The notes under the pieces: generated by a model | The model's database searches: none | Seen by the model: the letters and a program-made list of their open reading frames with translations, nothing else | Told to the model about the DNA's origin: nothing | Position numbers and translations under genes: made by a program | Shown here: in pieces, positions 21,798 to 33,545 of the stretch | How the letters are laid out: each line of letters opens with the position of its first letter | How positions within the stretch are numbered: the stretch's first letter is position 1 | Source of the DNA: Cryphonectria parasitica EP155 | Lineage: Eukaryota > Ascomycota > Sordariomycetes > Diaporthales > Cryphonectriaceae | Assembly (NCBI RefSeq): GCF_011745365.1 | Contig: NW_024468917.1 | Location: forward strand, 1,798,001-1,862,000 | Direction: 5' to 3' | Length of the DNA: 64,000 nt

Positions 21798-23259
21798 AGT
21801 GAATGTTGATGGCTATGAAAATCAAATATGCGTTGACATGAACGCCTCCTTCCTTCACGGATGGCATCCATCCGGTCTCACGGCGCATGAGGAGCCTGGG
21901 GTTGTTTATATGTCTCCGCCATCTTTGATGCGAAGGACAAGGGTGGAGCTGTCAGTTCTTTTTCTGTTCATCCCATCCTCTACGAGGAACAACGTCGTTT
22001 GCGCCTGTGAGGAAAGAGTACTGGAAACACACACCCTCTTTCTGTGTGTATGTGTATTGTGTGTTGCAGAAAAGTGTTTTAGTGGGGTTACTGGGCCTCG
22101 CAGCCTCAGGAGCCGCCAATATGTTTCATACAATCGGACGAGTATCACCGAGAATCTTGGCCTAATCGCAATTTTTGCATTGGTTATTTTGAGTGATAGA
22201 TTATCATTGCCTCGCGGACCAGAGCTCGGACGTAAGAAATGATGAAAATTGCGGCATGGGACTCTTGAAATCTGTACGTTTCATTGTAATGGCACATCTA
22301 ATCTGGCCGCGCTTATACATACCTGAGCCTAATATAGTAATCCAAATTGACTCAATAATACTCTCGTCTATCGTCAGGCCATATGTCATACACCGTAGCA
22401 CTGAATAGTCCGAGGCAGGCTCACAGCGTCGGACCTGCGTACAATTCTAATGAAGCCCAATTTGCCTTTAGTATGTTCCGACGACGAAAAGGATTGAAGA
22501 CGACTCTCCAGCTGCCATTTGAACCACACTGTGGGCCTCTTATCTTTTTGCCTCTTGTTTTACATCAGCCTGTTTCGCCTCAAGTCAGGACGAGCCCACT
22601 GTGCCGGCCAGACATGAAAATGTTCAAATGAAACGTACAGCGCTGACGAAACTTCTTGTTCATCTGGTTTCTTCTCGATTTGAAGGAGAAAACATGCGCC
22701 AGAAATGCTTCACGGCTGGTTTGGGGCGCCATCGCGAGCAGACCGACGACTATTCAACGTCAGTCAAGAATCATATCGGGCCCTTGGTCATACTGGTAAT
22801 TATACGCTTTGAATATTGACAAGTCAGATTTTACTTTGAGATATTCGTGTGTCTGAGCTCCCGTCATTCGGGCTCCGTTAGGCTTCGAAGTGCTTGACTC
22901 CCCCTCACCAGCATACCCACCAGGGGAGCGACATGCATTACCCCTTTGCATACCTAGACCCATCGGGTGATGGGGCGCACATCGCTGTGTATCAGTTTGG
23001 AAGCAATCTCAATATAAATATTGGTAAGACCCAGGATGATTGGGAATATGAGAAATTGTGTTAAGCCATAGAAATGGAACGAGTGGTATTTTTGTGTCTG
23101 TCAAGGACAAGGACCAATTCTCATCAGTAGCATCTCAACCAATTCATACATACACAACAGCCTATGAGTATTGCAGACACGTAATAGAAAACAGGCAGAT
23201 CTTCATAGTTGTTTGCTGCTCAGAGAACGAAGCATCGTGCTCTACATTCTCCTCCAGGA
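21798..23259. other. 1.5 kb spacer
   Basis: No supported gene. It holds the promoter of the disordered-protein gene and the 3' side of the small secreted-protein gene. A (GT)-rich run lies near 22028-22062. Frames on both strands are short and interrupted. Confidence 0.5.
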
Positions 23260-23631
23260 TCAGGGTCCTATAGGACATCCATCACACGACATATTGGTCA
23301 AGGAGTACACGGGTGAGCCATAAACAGGATCCTGCCACTCGCAAAACCAACCTTCTCCCGGTATGCAGGTCATATGTACATTCTCTGACTTGGCTGCGCA
23401 TGAGGCTGGGAGGGCTGGTACCACGCAGCTCCGGGGAGGAAGAAAGCCCATGCCCTTGTTTGCAGACTGAGTAAGAAGTAAATTAAGTCAGCTGTCACTG
23501 CCTAGAAGGAACATCGGGTTAGCCGAAGCCAGCCTGCGGCGTACCTTTGCTATACCCATCTGCGGATGCGCAGTGGCGAGCTGGAGGAGGCTGGAGCAGA
23601 TTGCCGCTTGGAGGGCGTGTATGAAATGCAT
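23260..23631 (-). CDS. Small cysteine-rich secreted protein, effector-like candidate
   Basis: Two exons, 23631-23545 (87 nt) and 23466-23260, separated by a 78 bp intron with donor GTACGC and acceptor TTACTCAG. Together they encode 97 residues in perfect frame. Exon 1 starts with ATG and encodes a classical signal peptide (ALQAAICSSLLQLATA, cleavage near AHP). The mature part of about 75 residues has six cysteines in two clusters: CVVPALPASC then VHMTC and GWFCEW, ending NMSCDGCPIGP. An N-glycosylation site (NMS) sits by the last pair. A TATA box (TTATATAAAA, 23773-23782) is about 145 bp upstream. The even cysteine number, size and export signal match small secreted fungal proteins (effector, antimicrobial or surface roles). 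I recognise no named family. Confidence 0.65.
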
Positions 23632-23772
23632 GCTTCTTTGTTGATGTCGTCTAGGCAGGTAGGGACGAGGGCTGATTTCTATGCGTCGAGGACGCCAAAC
23701 TCACGACAGTGTATGAGAGACGTGGAGCACGAAGACTTGTATACTGATTCTTCTCATGTGGCAGATAGTTGT

Positions 23773-23782
23773 TTATATAAAA
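23773..23782 (-). promoter_or_regulatory. TATA box of the small secreted-protein gene
   Basis: A TATATAA-containing block, about 145 bp before the ATG at 23631. It independently supports transcription leftward into the two-exon gene. Confidence 0.5.
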
Positions 23783-25078
23783 GTTTTCTCCTGTCAGCCA
23801 TCTCTAGCCTGGAAAGATTGCTTATATCATAACAAGTAGTCTACCTAGCCGATGTTCACACAGTCGTGAAACTGAAACTCGGCATGTTATTGGCGATGCA
23901 ACGATCATGTTCAAATCCTCGGCCTGTCCGAGAGTACAGATTTCACTTTGCAACCAAGGCTTTCACAGCAGAGCCTCTGCACATCGCCTCGAATGTATCA
24001 CGTGTCGACCATCTCCCTGTTCGCCTCTATGCAAACCTCATTTATCTTCCAGCCAATGAACTGGGTTAATGAGGCTGAGTCCATATTCACAATCCTAGTG
24101 TAGTGAAAGGTACCATGTTTTGATGTAGTACAAAGCTCGGTTAGGTGAAGTTGGTCCGTATTCCATGCCCAGGTGGTCATGCAAGGTTCCGGGCCAGTCT
24201 TTTTCCCCAGGATCAGCTCGCACGAGGATCCGATTGAGACATTTACATATACATATATCCATCTGCTGAGACTAGGTGAGCAAGATCCTGCAAGTCGAAA
24301 TTGACATTCAAGCTTTGAGCAATACCTCTCTTCCAGTGAGGCGCTTGACAAAGTCATTTCTTGCTTATATGAGCCTTGGTGAATAGACTCCAACTTCGAG
24401 CAAATATCTTGTCTTGGGAGCGTGCTTTGGTCATGCCACCTCATTCTGTAGAGCACCGTCTGAGCTTGGTCATTCTTGACGAGGTTACAATGTCGATGGC
24501 CACAATGTCTGTCAAATAGAACTTGTGACTATTCTTGTGCAGCAAGATCGGCCGAGCCGATGAGATGATATATCTGTTGCTCTGGCAAATTTCTTGAGCT
24601 ACATATTTCCTCGGAGTGGAGGACGACAAGTCTCTCTAGTTGCACTTCGCCACTATTACTTTGGCGAACAATTCTGGTTGTAAATGGGTACATTCTACGG
24701 TGATACCAAGGCAACAGCCCATAATGATATCACACTGAAGCCAAATACGAGTCCTACTCTTGGAAGATCGAATCCATTGATGTAGGACCATTTCGGCTCA
24801 CTCAAAATGTGGAGAAATTGACAATGACAAGCAGACAGGTGGTTATGCGTACCCCAAAGGATAATCGGAAGCTTTTCATTCCAAATGCTTCCTTGTTTAC
24901 CTCGACGTACAAATAGGGAGCGAGCTATGTACTGATATGCTAATGGCTCATAGCAATCGGTTGTAAGAACTGGGATAATATTGACAGGTACGAAGTTGAT
25001 AGCCGACACTTCAAGGGTTCATGACCATGTAGGTCCTTTTCGACACCACTTTTGGTTCAGGTACTGAGCCCTCTTGGC
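23783..25078. other. Spacer with stacked open frames, possible gene relic
   Basis: On the minus strand partly overlapping open frames follow each other: 25009-24695 (104 codons), 24714-24529, 24629-24441 and 24456-23998 (152 codons, first ATG at codon 5). None has a recognisable domain and they do not join by clear splice sites. It may be a decayed gene or chance. I assign no product. Confidence 0.25.
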
Positions 25079-26559
25079 TTACGGGATGCCACCGAAGCCA
25101 CCGGAGCCGAGGCCGCCAGCGCCGCCGGGGCCAGAGTCACCGCCGCTGACAGCAACGCCACCGCCGGAGGTCAACTCGAAGGAGTAGGTAGGAGCTGCAG
25201 AGTAAAGTCCAATGTCAGTCCACGGCACATTGATGGGTGAGATAGAGAGATTTCAAAAAAAAAAAAAAAAAATTTAAAAGGGAAGATAGAAGAAGCTTAC
25301 TGTACGAAGCGGTGGTGTTGATGCCAACCAGGATCCAAGTGAAGAGACCCTCGCTCAGATCACCGTCGTCGCTGAAGTAGACGTAGTTGAAGACAGGGTC
25401 AGAAGTGGTATCCTCGGTCTCCTGCTCACCAAAGACACGGTCGTCAGCATTGGTGGTGATGGGGTTGGTGTTGGTGTTGTAGGGGCTGGTGGCTTCGACA
25501 AGGTCGATCAGAGACTGGTCCCAGAAGAACTGTCCGATGTGGGAGACGCTGCCGCCAGTGATGGTGCCGTTGGCGAGCTCGGTGGCGTTCTCGTGGAGCA
25601 CAATGTGGATGTGGTTGGTGCGACCAGAGTAGTGTCCGGGGAACAGAGTGGTGAACTGGACGACACCGTCGTCGTCGGCCTGCTGGATACCGCGGAGGAA
25701 GGTGGTGTTCAGGTTGGAGGCGTCATCCGCGTTACCGTTGCCGTTCTCCTGGACACCTGCATGTGTGGACAAGTTGAGTCAGCTTAGGTTTTGCTGAATA
25801 CTTCTCCAAATTGAAAATGTATTGAGACCTTACCGGCATAGACACCAGTGGCGTTGGCGTTCCAGACATCAGCCCAGACGCCGGAGAGAGGTTCACAGGT
25901 GGACACGTCGATGAACTGGTAGTCCGAGACAATAGTGACGCCCTCTTGGCCATCGGTCACGTCGGAGCGGACGTACTCGCCCAAGACGTAGAATGGGCCA
26001 ACCTCGCCCTCAGGGTTGAGCACGGTGCAGGTGTCGTCAGCGAAGACGTACTGTTTAAGGACTCGTCAGCTTGAGATGATAATACATGACTCATGGTTTT
26101 ATCTTGGTAGGCAAAGTTACACACAGTCTCGTCGCTGATGGCAGTGGTGGCATTAAGGTCACCCTCGTGGTCAGTGTCCAGAACCGTAGTGGTGTTACGC
26201 TTCATGATGGGGGCTGCAAGAAAGAGAATTACAATTTTAGCGTATAATCACATATAGGGACAGACTCAGACAAGCCTAGGCCATAATAGAATAGAAGTAA
26301 TCACGGGAGGGCATGACTGACAGTCCTTGGCAATGTTCCTCGCCATGCGGTGCTTCTCCATGGTGGCCTTGCGACGCTCGATGGCACGGGCAGTGTGGCC
26401 GCGAGCCTCAAGCTTGGCAGCGCAGTTCTCGAGGGCACGCTTGTTGGAGATGTGAGCGCTGCGGCTCTCGACGGCATGGCGGTGCTCCTCCTCCTCATGG
26501 CCCGGGTGGGCAGCAGCAAGAGCCGCGAGGCCCAGGATAATGGTCTGGGTGAAGATCAT
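25079..26559 (-). CDS. Secreted intradiol ring-cleavage dioxygenase
   Basis: Extracellular relative of catechol 1,2- and protocatechuate 3,4-dioxygenases, which open catechol rings between the hydroxyls using non-haem Fe(III). Five exons, 26559-26322, 26213-26125, 26050-25834, 25756-25301 and 25194-25079, give 371 residues with all phases consistent. The signal peptide is TQTIILGLAALAAA. A Lys/Arg/His-rich propeptide-like stretch follows. The catalytic core begins at CTVLNPEGEVGPFYVLGEYV, continues GVWADVWNANATGVYAG, and includes PGHYSGRTNHIHIVLH, which supplies one Tyr and two His of the Tyr2-His2 iron site; the other Tyr is in GPFYV. The C-terminal tail is Gly-rich (SGGGVAVSGGDSGPGGAG). Intron 4 contains an 18-base A run. 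Substrate in fungi is usually a lignin-derived phenol, by inference. Confidence 0.88.
25255..25272 (+). repeat. Poly(A) run of 18 in intron 4 of the dioxygenase gene
   Basis: Eighteen A in a row on the plus strand; on the coding strand this is a poly(T) just downstream of the donor and upstream of the branch region. Length polymorphism is likely. Confidence 0.9.
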
Positions 26560-26710
26560 GATGCCTTTGTAAGCGAGGACTTGTGAAAAGCAAAGTAAAG
26601 AGCGAAATTTCAGGTTTCTGGCCGCTGGGAGAGATTGTGTGTTTGGCTTCGGCTTGATGCTGAATGTTTTCCTTTTCGACAACCTGATCTTCTTCAAGGA
26701 AACCAGTCTT

Positions 26711-26720
26711 CTTATATACC
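26711..26720 (-). promoter_or_regulatory. TATA box of the dioxygenase gene
   Basis: GGTATATAAG on the minus strand, about 155 bp before the ATG at 26559. Consistent spacing with the other TATA-type promoters of secreted-protein genes in this window. Confidence 0.5.
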
Positions 26721-29324
26721 CGAGAGAGTGTGTATAGTGCTATAGTACTTGGCACTTAAGTCATTTACATACAATATGGCGATGTCCTGCACGATTCAAG
26801 AGCATCATTTTCCCCTTCATGACGTTGTCCGTTTGTCCTGCACTTGCGAATACTGTCCGGCTCTTCGCAGTGCCCACTTCCCGCTGCAAGATGAAAGGAC
26901 CTGGGTCTTCTCGCACGCACATGCAACAAGAATGGCGTTGTACACGGCGAGGCGAGGAACAGACGGTGTTCCTCTCCTCTTGCGTGGGTTGATCTCTTGC
27001 CGAAATGGTTCCTGGACGGGGCCGTCTCTTCTCACAACGTGGACGTGTCGACATATCGACGAAGTTCAAAAGCAGCAGGTCGTCTGGCGCAACATTACCG
27101 GTCAAATAGTAATGTGGGCTCCTTGATTGGTTGCGAACCCTGGTGCGCCCGGGACTTGTTGGCGGATGTGGTTGAAACGCAGCCTTGGCTGCAGCATGGA
27201 GTCGCACTAGAGGAGTGCATCTTACGCGTCACCAGAACAGGGCCCATATTAAACCGGGGTTAAGCTTAAGACAAACGTTGGACGGCTGGTCCAGCTCCAG
27301 AGCGTGTATCTTGGCTGAGCAGTGGGGCCACGCCGCGATGTGACCTCCGGTAGGTGGAATCAGTTGTCGTTTAGACGGGACGTCTATCGTGGGATCGCGA
27401 CCTGATTTTCAAAGAAAAAGGCAACCTCTTTTAGGGTCCGGCCTCCTTTCGCAGAGCCGTGCATGATCAACGTCCCCGAATACCATACACGCACATGTGA
27501 ATCCTTTCCTAAAGGGGCTGAGGTAGAGAGCCAAGTAAGTATGTACGTACCGGCACTTTCGCATTTGCATGTAATTACAGTAATACCTCTCGATGTGCGC
27601 GGCCAGGCCTTCAGATAAAGTATCATATCCAGATACGTCCCGATGATCACACCATAGAAACACAACTTACTGATGTGTACATAAAGTGTGTGAAGAACTC
27701 AGCCTCACCTGATTATAATGCGTCGTCATACTTAACTCCACGCCCTGCGTAACGGGTTCTGTTCAAGATTCAGGGCGGCGCCTGGCTGGCTGAGGAGGAT
27801 GAGTACGAGGAACCACGGATTGCAGATCCCTTTGACAGGTTGACGCGTCTCTCATCAAAGCAGGTGCAAGTACAAACGGTGAACGTGCTTCCGCGCGGCA
27901 ATGTAACTCATCACACTCATTACAAGCCTCCCGCCGCCAAGACCTGAGTGAAAGGTCCGTTTGGAAGGGAAGGGGAATGTCGCCTCTCTAGATATTGCTT
28001 TTTCCGGAAAGTGTGGATGAAACGACCGCGCAGGGTGGTCGGGAAGTGGGCGGCCTTGGGTAGAAGTTCCCTGCACGGGGTGGGGGTTACATTTTACTTT
28101 TGATGTGCTCCAGGGGTCTTCGAAAGGAGGGAGTGAGGGCCTCAGCTAGCTATAGAGGTTCATCTCAAGCGCGGGAGAGATCTAACTCTGAACATCATTA
28201 CTCTAATCTTTTTCTTTTCTTTCCGCATCTTCTTCTTTTCTTCTTCCACAATAGACACTTGCCGCATGGCCCCAGGGGTAGGAACGGACATGGCCACAGC
28301 AGTCCCTGTCTTCACATGTTCAGCTACGCAGTCCTTGCTCGTGATTAACCTATAGGTGAACGTTGATTAATATTATGCATGTTCCATCCCAATCAAGACC
28401 ATGTTGGTAAGTACGTAGGAACCGATCCAACATTATTTATACGTGTTCCTCCCTAACAAGGGAGCTTATGCCTACTTCATTATGAGCAAAGCCATTGAGA
28501 GTAAGTAACTTGTACATGGTAGTATTCAAGGCTTCATCTCACGGCACTAGCTGCTGCAAAAGGTCAACGGCGTCGGTCACATCTTTTGTGGTCCGTGAAG
28601 AGAATATCTGAGGCTAAAAGTCTCGGAGTAATTCGATGCCCGTTACCTACCTAATAGAGTGTTGACGAAATTGGATGATCGCCTTGCTCAAGTGTTTTTC
28701 CAAGAACACCTCGTAAAGAAGAAGAAAAAAAAAATTTGGATTTCTATTTATGATCTCTGAATCTAATTTACTTGCTCCCTCACCCTAATCCAGGAATTGC
28801 AGAACTGTGATGTCTATCATGTGCAATTCAAGTACAAAGTGTTTTACAAAATACTCGTTTCCTATTCTAACAGCTCATGTCTGTCCGTGATGCATTCTTC
28901 TTTGTAAATACAAATGTCTGCTTGAGAGACAAATAAATGGATGGGTTTGGCCTGAGGAGCGATACTACCATCGGATCAGGCTGTAGAAACGCATGCTGGT
29001 CCCCGCCCTGCTCTGTACCACGATGACCTCGGGATGTGGGTGTGGATCTCACTTAGTTCTATTATTACGACTATGCATGTGTTTACTGTTGTAACAATAT
29101 GCCAGTCTCTATTATTGTTGTCTTTATCAAATCATGCACGAGCGTAACCGCTCAAGTAACCCAAGGCTGTAGTTATCCTTGGCCCTCAACACCCCTAAAC
29201 CAAGAAGACCATAACACCGGCGCTCTAAACAAAGAAGCATCTTCGCATCTCGTCTGAGTACTCTACCCAGTTTTTTTTTTTTAAATAAGGTATCAAAAGT
29301 ACCATCTGCTACACCATCAAGGAC
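26721..29324. other. 2.6 kb spacer
   Basis: No supported gene. ORFs are at most about 150 codons, lack ATG starts or domains, and overlap in several frames. The right end (29070-29324) should be the 3' UTR of the oxysterol-binding-protein gene. No transposon ends or tRNA were recognised. Confidence 0.5.
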
Positions 29325-30725
29325 CTAGCCCAAGGGCGTGAGACCTCCCCTAAACGGCCTCGGTGCGCCGGCCACCTTGTCGTCATCCACCCGCCACACC
29401 CCCTTCGTCTTGTCGTCGTCGAGCTGCCAGCTGGTTCCCTCGGCCAGCTGGTGAAAAATCGCGTGCTCCTCGCCCCTGCAGCTCCTGAAGAGCAGCGGCT
29501 CGAAGCTCGTCCCCGTCCTCCTCTCCTCCGCCCGCATGCGCCTCTGGGCCTGCTCCAGCTTCGACTTCTCCGCCACCACGTCGCGGAACTCGCCACGGTC
29601 CAGCGCGTCCACGACCCCAGCCCAGGCCCTCCTGGACTCCCACGGGTCTTGTTTCTCGATGGGAGCGACGTGCATGGGCGCAGGCCTGTTCTCGACGGCG
29701 TCGACGTCGTACTTCTCCAGCACCTCGCCCGTCCTGCTGTCCTTGACCGTCCACCCTTCGCTCCAGCAGCCCTCAACCTCGTAGATGGGCGTCTTCTTCG
29801 GGTCGTCCTTGCGGTACATCCTCGCCTGGAAGGAGTTCTTCTTGCCCCTGAACACGCCCGCCCCGCTGAAGGTCATCTCGCTCACGTAGCCCGAGCTGGA
29901 GACAATGGTGTAGGTGCCCAGCACTTCTGGGTACAGCCGCCCGGAGAGGAAGCCCCGGACCTTGACGTCAGGCAGGGGGATCAGGTACTTCTCGTCGTCG
30001 TACCTGTCGATGGAGAGGATGGCGTGTCCAACCTGCTTGATGTCCACGCTGGAGCTAAAGGTCATCTCCACACGGGCGTAGCCGTCGGCTCGGATCCCAT
30101 TCTCGTCGTCGATGATCGCCATGGCCGTGATGGGAGGGTGATGGCTGACCTGTTCTGCTACCAGCCGTGTCGAGGCCAGTTTGCCGCTGCTGTTCATTCC
30201 CAGGCCCAACCCTGCTGCATTATTGATCTCTCCTTTCTTGTTGGTCTTGGTCTTGGCCTTGCTTTTGTCCTCCTTGGGCTTATTGGCGGTGGAGGGCTGT
30301 ACCTGGGTCCACGACGCCATGAACAGCTCGCCGAGGAAAGCGTTCAGGGGCTTCTTAATGCTCACGGTGGGCGAGCCTGCCACGTAGAACTGGCTGCGCA
30401 TGGCGATGAGAATCATGCGCAGCACGAGCAGGCCGCGCCTGGCCGGGTCGGGCTCAAGCGCCGGCGCAGCAAATACGCCTGGCCTTTGAGACCAGCAGTG
30501 GCCCACCTCGACGACGGACGAGGGCGCCAGAAAGAAGGGCGGCGCAGTGACGTTGCTCAGATCTCCAGATACAGAAGATAAGAACTGCGTGTAGCGCCGG
30601 TTAGTCAAAGTTGGAAGGGTCCAGATAAGACCAATTTCTCTCTCTTCTTGTCCCTCCGCCTCTAAGGTAGAATATTTGATCTAGCTGACACTTACCCTGA
30701 CCAGATCTCGGAACCGTGAAGTCAT
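29325..30725 (-). CDS. Oxysterol-binding protein homologue (Osh/Kes1 type)
   Basis: Lipid-transfer protein exchanging sterol or phosphatidylserine for PI4P at membrane contacts. Two exons: 30725-30696 (10 codons, MTSRFRDLVR) and 30584-29325, giving 429 residues. The intron has donor GTAAGT and acceptor ACGCAG and restores the N-terminal lid region (FLSSVSGDLS). The family fingerprint EQVSHHPPI is intact near residue 180. It is preceded by SIKKPLNAFLGELF, the usual KPxNPxLGE-like motif with Ala instead of Pro. There is no PH or ankyrin domain, so it resembles the short Osh4-7 class. An insertion of Lys and Thr residues (KPKEDKSKAKTKTNKKGE) precedes the fingerprint. The C terminus has a predicted helical, charged segment (VAEKSKLEQAQRRMRAEERR). 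Confidence 0.9.
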
Positions 30726-31843
30726 GGACGCTTTGCTGGAGCTGCAAGTGTCCATGCTTCGCCCCATCTCAAATGAAGGGCCGCTCATGTTGTTGTGTCG
30801 TGGGCTGAAAGGCCCTGTGGGAGAGGGCAGAGCGCTGACTTCGATACTCATCTTGACGGATGAGGAACAGGTCGTCGATGCTGTCTATACTTCAAATGTT
30901 GTATGAATGTCGCTCAGAGGATTATGTCTTTTGCACTTGTGTGTTCGCGATGCTAGTTCGGCAACGATAAGAGGACTTCATCCGCACATATAACACATGC
31001 AAGATAAGGTTATCAGACTGCTTAGATGGGATGAATGACCTGGATTCTCCAAGAGGGGAAGAAGAAGAAAAGGAGAAAACAGCCAGCAGAAAGGAGAGGC
31101 TACATCTGTGGATTTAAACGACAATACTGAATCAAGTTGGCGACAAGGTAAGGAGGGGGGTCCCTGAGAACACAAGGCGTTTCAAATATGTCCCATCGTC
31201 GTCCCTGGCGTGCGCCGCAGCCAAGTCACCCCCCAAACATTGATCAACTCTGGCCCCATGTGGACCACCACATAATGTAAGTATGCAGATCCGGATCCGG
31301 TGAGTGGCTTGTGAGTGGTAAACGCGGGTTGAACGTACAGCGGAAGCCAGCGCATCCGATGTGTATAGTCAAAGTCAATTTCTTTTCTTAGGGCCCAAGC
31401 AACGTTCCCTTGTCGCTTAGCTTAGCCGTCTGCTGTGACTAAGTGAAGAGAACCCGCTGACCGCTGGTTCTGGGCCACTATCAATTACACTTTAAGATAA
31501 TTATTTAAAGACTACTATAGTGCTAATCCCCCACGACGCATAGGACTGACTGCCGTGCTTTGCTGTGGATATTTTTGGATACATCACTAGACAGACCAAT
31601 ACTTCCACGAGACACTGACGAAATTGCTCACACTAATGCATGACTGGTACCATAGTAGTAGATAGCTGGCTGGCTCTTGGTAGGTCAATCAGCCCAACAT
31701 TTGTACCCATACTCTGGTAGGCGCATTTGGCTCTGGCCAATGCCAGCTGCCGGTAGCAAGGTAGCAGGCATTGACTGACATGTGAAAGTGGTCATGTGCT
31801 GCAGAGTGCTGCTAAGATATGCGCAGGCAAGTCATTCATTCAT
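30726..31843. other. 1.1 kb spacer
   Basis: No supported gene. It contains the promoter of the oxysterol-binding-protein gene and the 3' side of the acetyltransferase gene. Spacer words ACTACTATAG (31511-31520) and GTACCATAGTAGTA (31647-31660) occur here. Confidence 0.5.
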
Positions 31844-32265
31844 TCAGCGTTTCTTGGGAAACCTTTTCATCATCGTCGCCCTATGACACCCATCAGCGAG
31901 TGGGCCAGCCAGCACCACCGCCGAGCCGGCGCCCCAGTCCTCGCCCTCCGCCCTCGTCACACCCCAGAGCTCAGTGATGTTGAGATCCTGCACGTCGACG
32001 TCCTCGAAGCCTAATCGCTTGTAGAGAGCATAACCCTTTGGGGATGCATCCAGCCAGTGCATCTTGCCTTCCCTGTCGGCGAGCTCATTACCCCAGTTGA
32101 GCAGGGCGGTTCCGGCCCCGAGGCGCTGGCGTCCAGTCCTGCAGGCGAGGATGTCCAGGTCTGGCAATAGGAGAGGGCACGTGTTATGTTAGTACTTATC
32201 TCTAGTGTTCATGGGTTGGGTGGTTGGTTTCGTTTCTCTCTCATCATTATCATCATCTTCTTCAT

Positions 32266-32302
<37 letters not shown>

Positions 32303-32865
32303 CGCGCCCGGATCGGTTACTCACGCAGGAGCGGGTCCCCCTTCAAATGCTTCCTCCGCAGCCGCTGCAGGTCCCCGATGAAGGCCGTGTAAACGCCCAC
32401 ATTCACACCTTCGCCCAGCATCTCAGAAGTGTACTCCTTGACGACGTTCCACTTCTCCTCCGGGAGCGGCTCCTTGATCAGCTCCCACTTGGCAAAAGCA
32501 ACAATCTCTGGGTTGGGGTTGGCGGCCCCCTCCCCGTCTTCGGGATGATGCAGCTCAGCCAGCATGACAATGTTCTCGGCGGCTGGTGAGGATGTTGTTG
32601 TTGTTGTTGCTGCTGCTCCTGTAGCCGAGGCGGGCTTCTCGTCTTTGTTGCTGTTAATATCGTATGGCAGGGTGAAGAGGTCCTTGCAGAATTGAGACCG
32701 CGCGCTGTCTGTGACGCCGCCCGGGTACATCAGACGGTCCATGACATCGGGACCAAACGCGTCGAAATGGATCGAGGCGAGGTCTTGCGCGTCGGCCGGC
32801 GTTGCTCTCCGGACGGTGATGCGCGGTTTCTGGGACGCGGTTGTGTTTTCTGTCGTCGATGCCAT
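31844..32865 (-). CDS. GNAT-family N-acetyltransferase
   Basis: Probable acetyl-CoA-dependent acyltransferase of unknown substrate. Two exons, 32865-32325 and 32160-31844, give 285 residues. The intron (donor GTGAGT, acceptor GCCAG) joins GDPLL-H-LDILACR in frame. The N-terminal half has VRRATPADAQDLASIHFDAF, a typical GNAT opening, and an insert of Thr/Ala low complexity (AAATTTTTSSPA). Motif A follows the junction: LDILACRTGRQRLGAGTALL, close to the R/Q-x-x-G-x-G/A acetyl-CoA loop. The C-terminal part LDASPKGYALYKRLGFEDVD is the usual GNAT helix and strand. The acidic, Asp/Trp-rich end (GEDWGAGSAVVLAGPL) suggests nothing specific. The intron holds a 30 bp TC microsatellite. Confidence 0.82.
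32271..32300 (+). repeat. (TC)15 microsatellite in the acetyltransferase intron
   Basis: Thirty bases of alternating TC on the plus strand, within the only intron of the GNAT gene, 24 bp from its donor. On the coding strand it is a GA run. Confidence 0.9.
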
Positions 32866-33545
32866 GGCTGAGGAAGTGAATCAGTGAGCCCTGACTGCAA
32901 ATTAATAAATGGACTGCTGGACAAGCAGAATGACAAGGAGAAGCATTAATAGATCACAAGTTGAGAACGCTGTTTTCATTTATTGATATATTCTCGCAGT
33001 AAATCTCGCAAAATGTCGGAAACCACCCCGTCAGAGAGGCCATCGTGGTTCCCAAAGAATAATGTTGCCTAGTCGAGCTAAGGAAGCCACGCACGCAAGA
33101 AACGGTGTGACTCACTTGAACAGACGCACAGTAAGCCTACCCCGCGCAGGGACAGGCCATTTGAACTGTTTAGGTAGGGCTCACCTAAGAGCCCTCCTCT
33201 TCTAGGCTCTAGGGAAGCCCCTGTATTTTGAGGTTCTAGGGGCAAGGACGGAGGGGGCAGGCACGCTAGTGCCCTGTAAGCTCACTAGTACTAAGTCCTC
33301 GTTCGAGTAAATGGCGTGCTCTGCTGACCACAGGAAATGACCTCCACACATCACCAGCACGGAAGAATCATCTCATAAGTGGCTCACATAATCATTTACA
33401 AAATCGATCTTGCAGTATCAAGCAGTAAAAATTATATATACATTGAATGTTAACCAATTCCCACCACAGCCTGGTCTCAACACGCCTACAACTTCACCTT
33501 AACCCCCCCCCCCCTTTTTCTTTCCTCTTCCTCCTCTCAAGCTCC
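32866..33545. other. Spacer with overlapping hairpins
   Basis: No gene is supported in these 680 bp between the acetyltransferase start and the GH6 stop. Two mutually exclusive inverted repeats lie at 33176-33195 and 33188-33210. A C run of 12 bases is at 33503-33514, just past the GH6 stop. Confidence 0.5.

Noticed and set aside
23900..23935. tRNA B-box-like GTTCAAATCC
   Set aside because: The flanking bases do not form a T-arm stem and no A box or acceptor stem is found at the right distance.
29451..30581. 376-codon plus-strand open frame
   Set aside because: Antisense shadow of the oxysterol-binding-protein gene, whose fingerprint motif and splice structure are on the minus strand.
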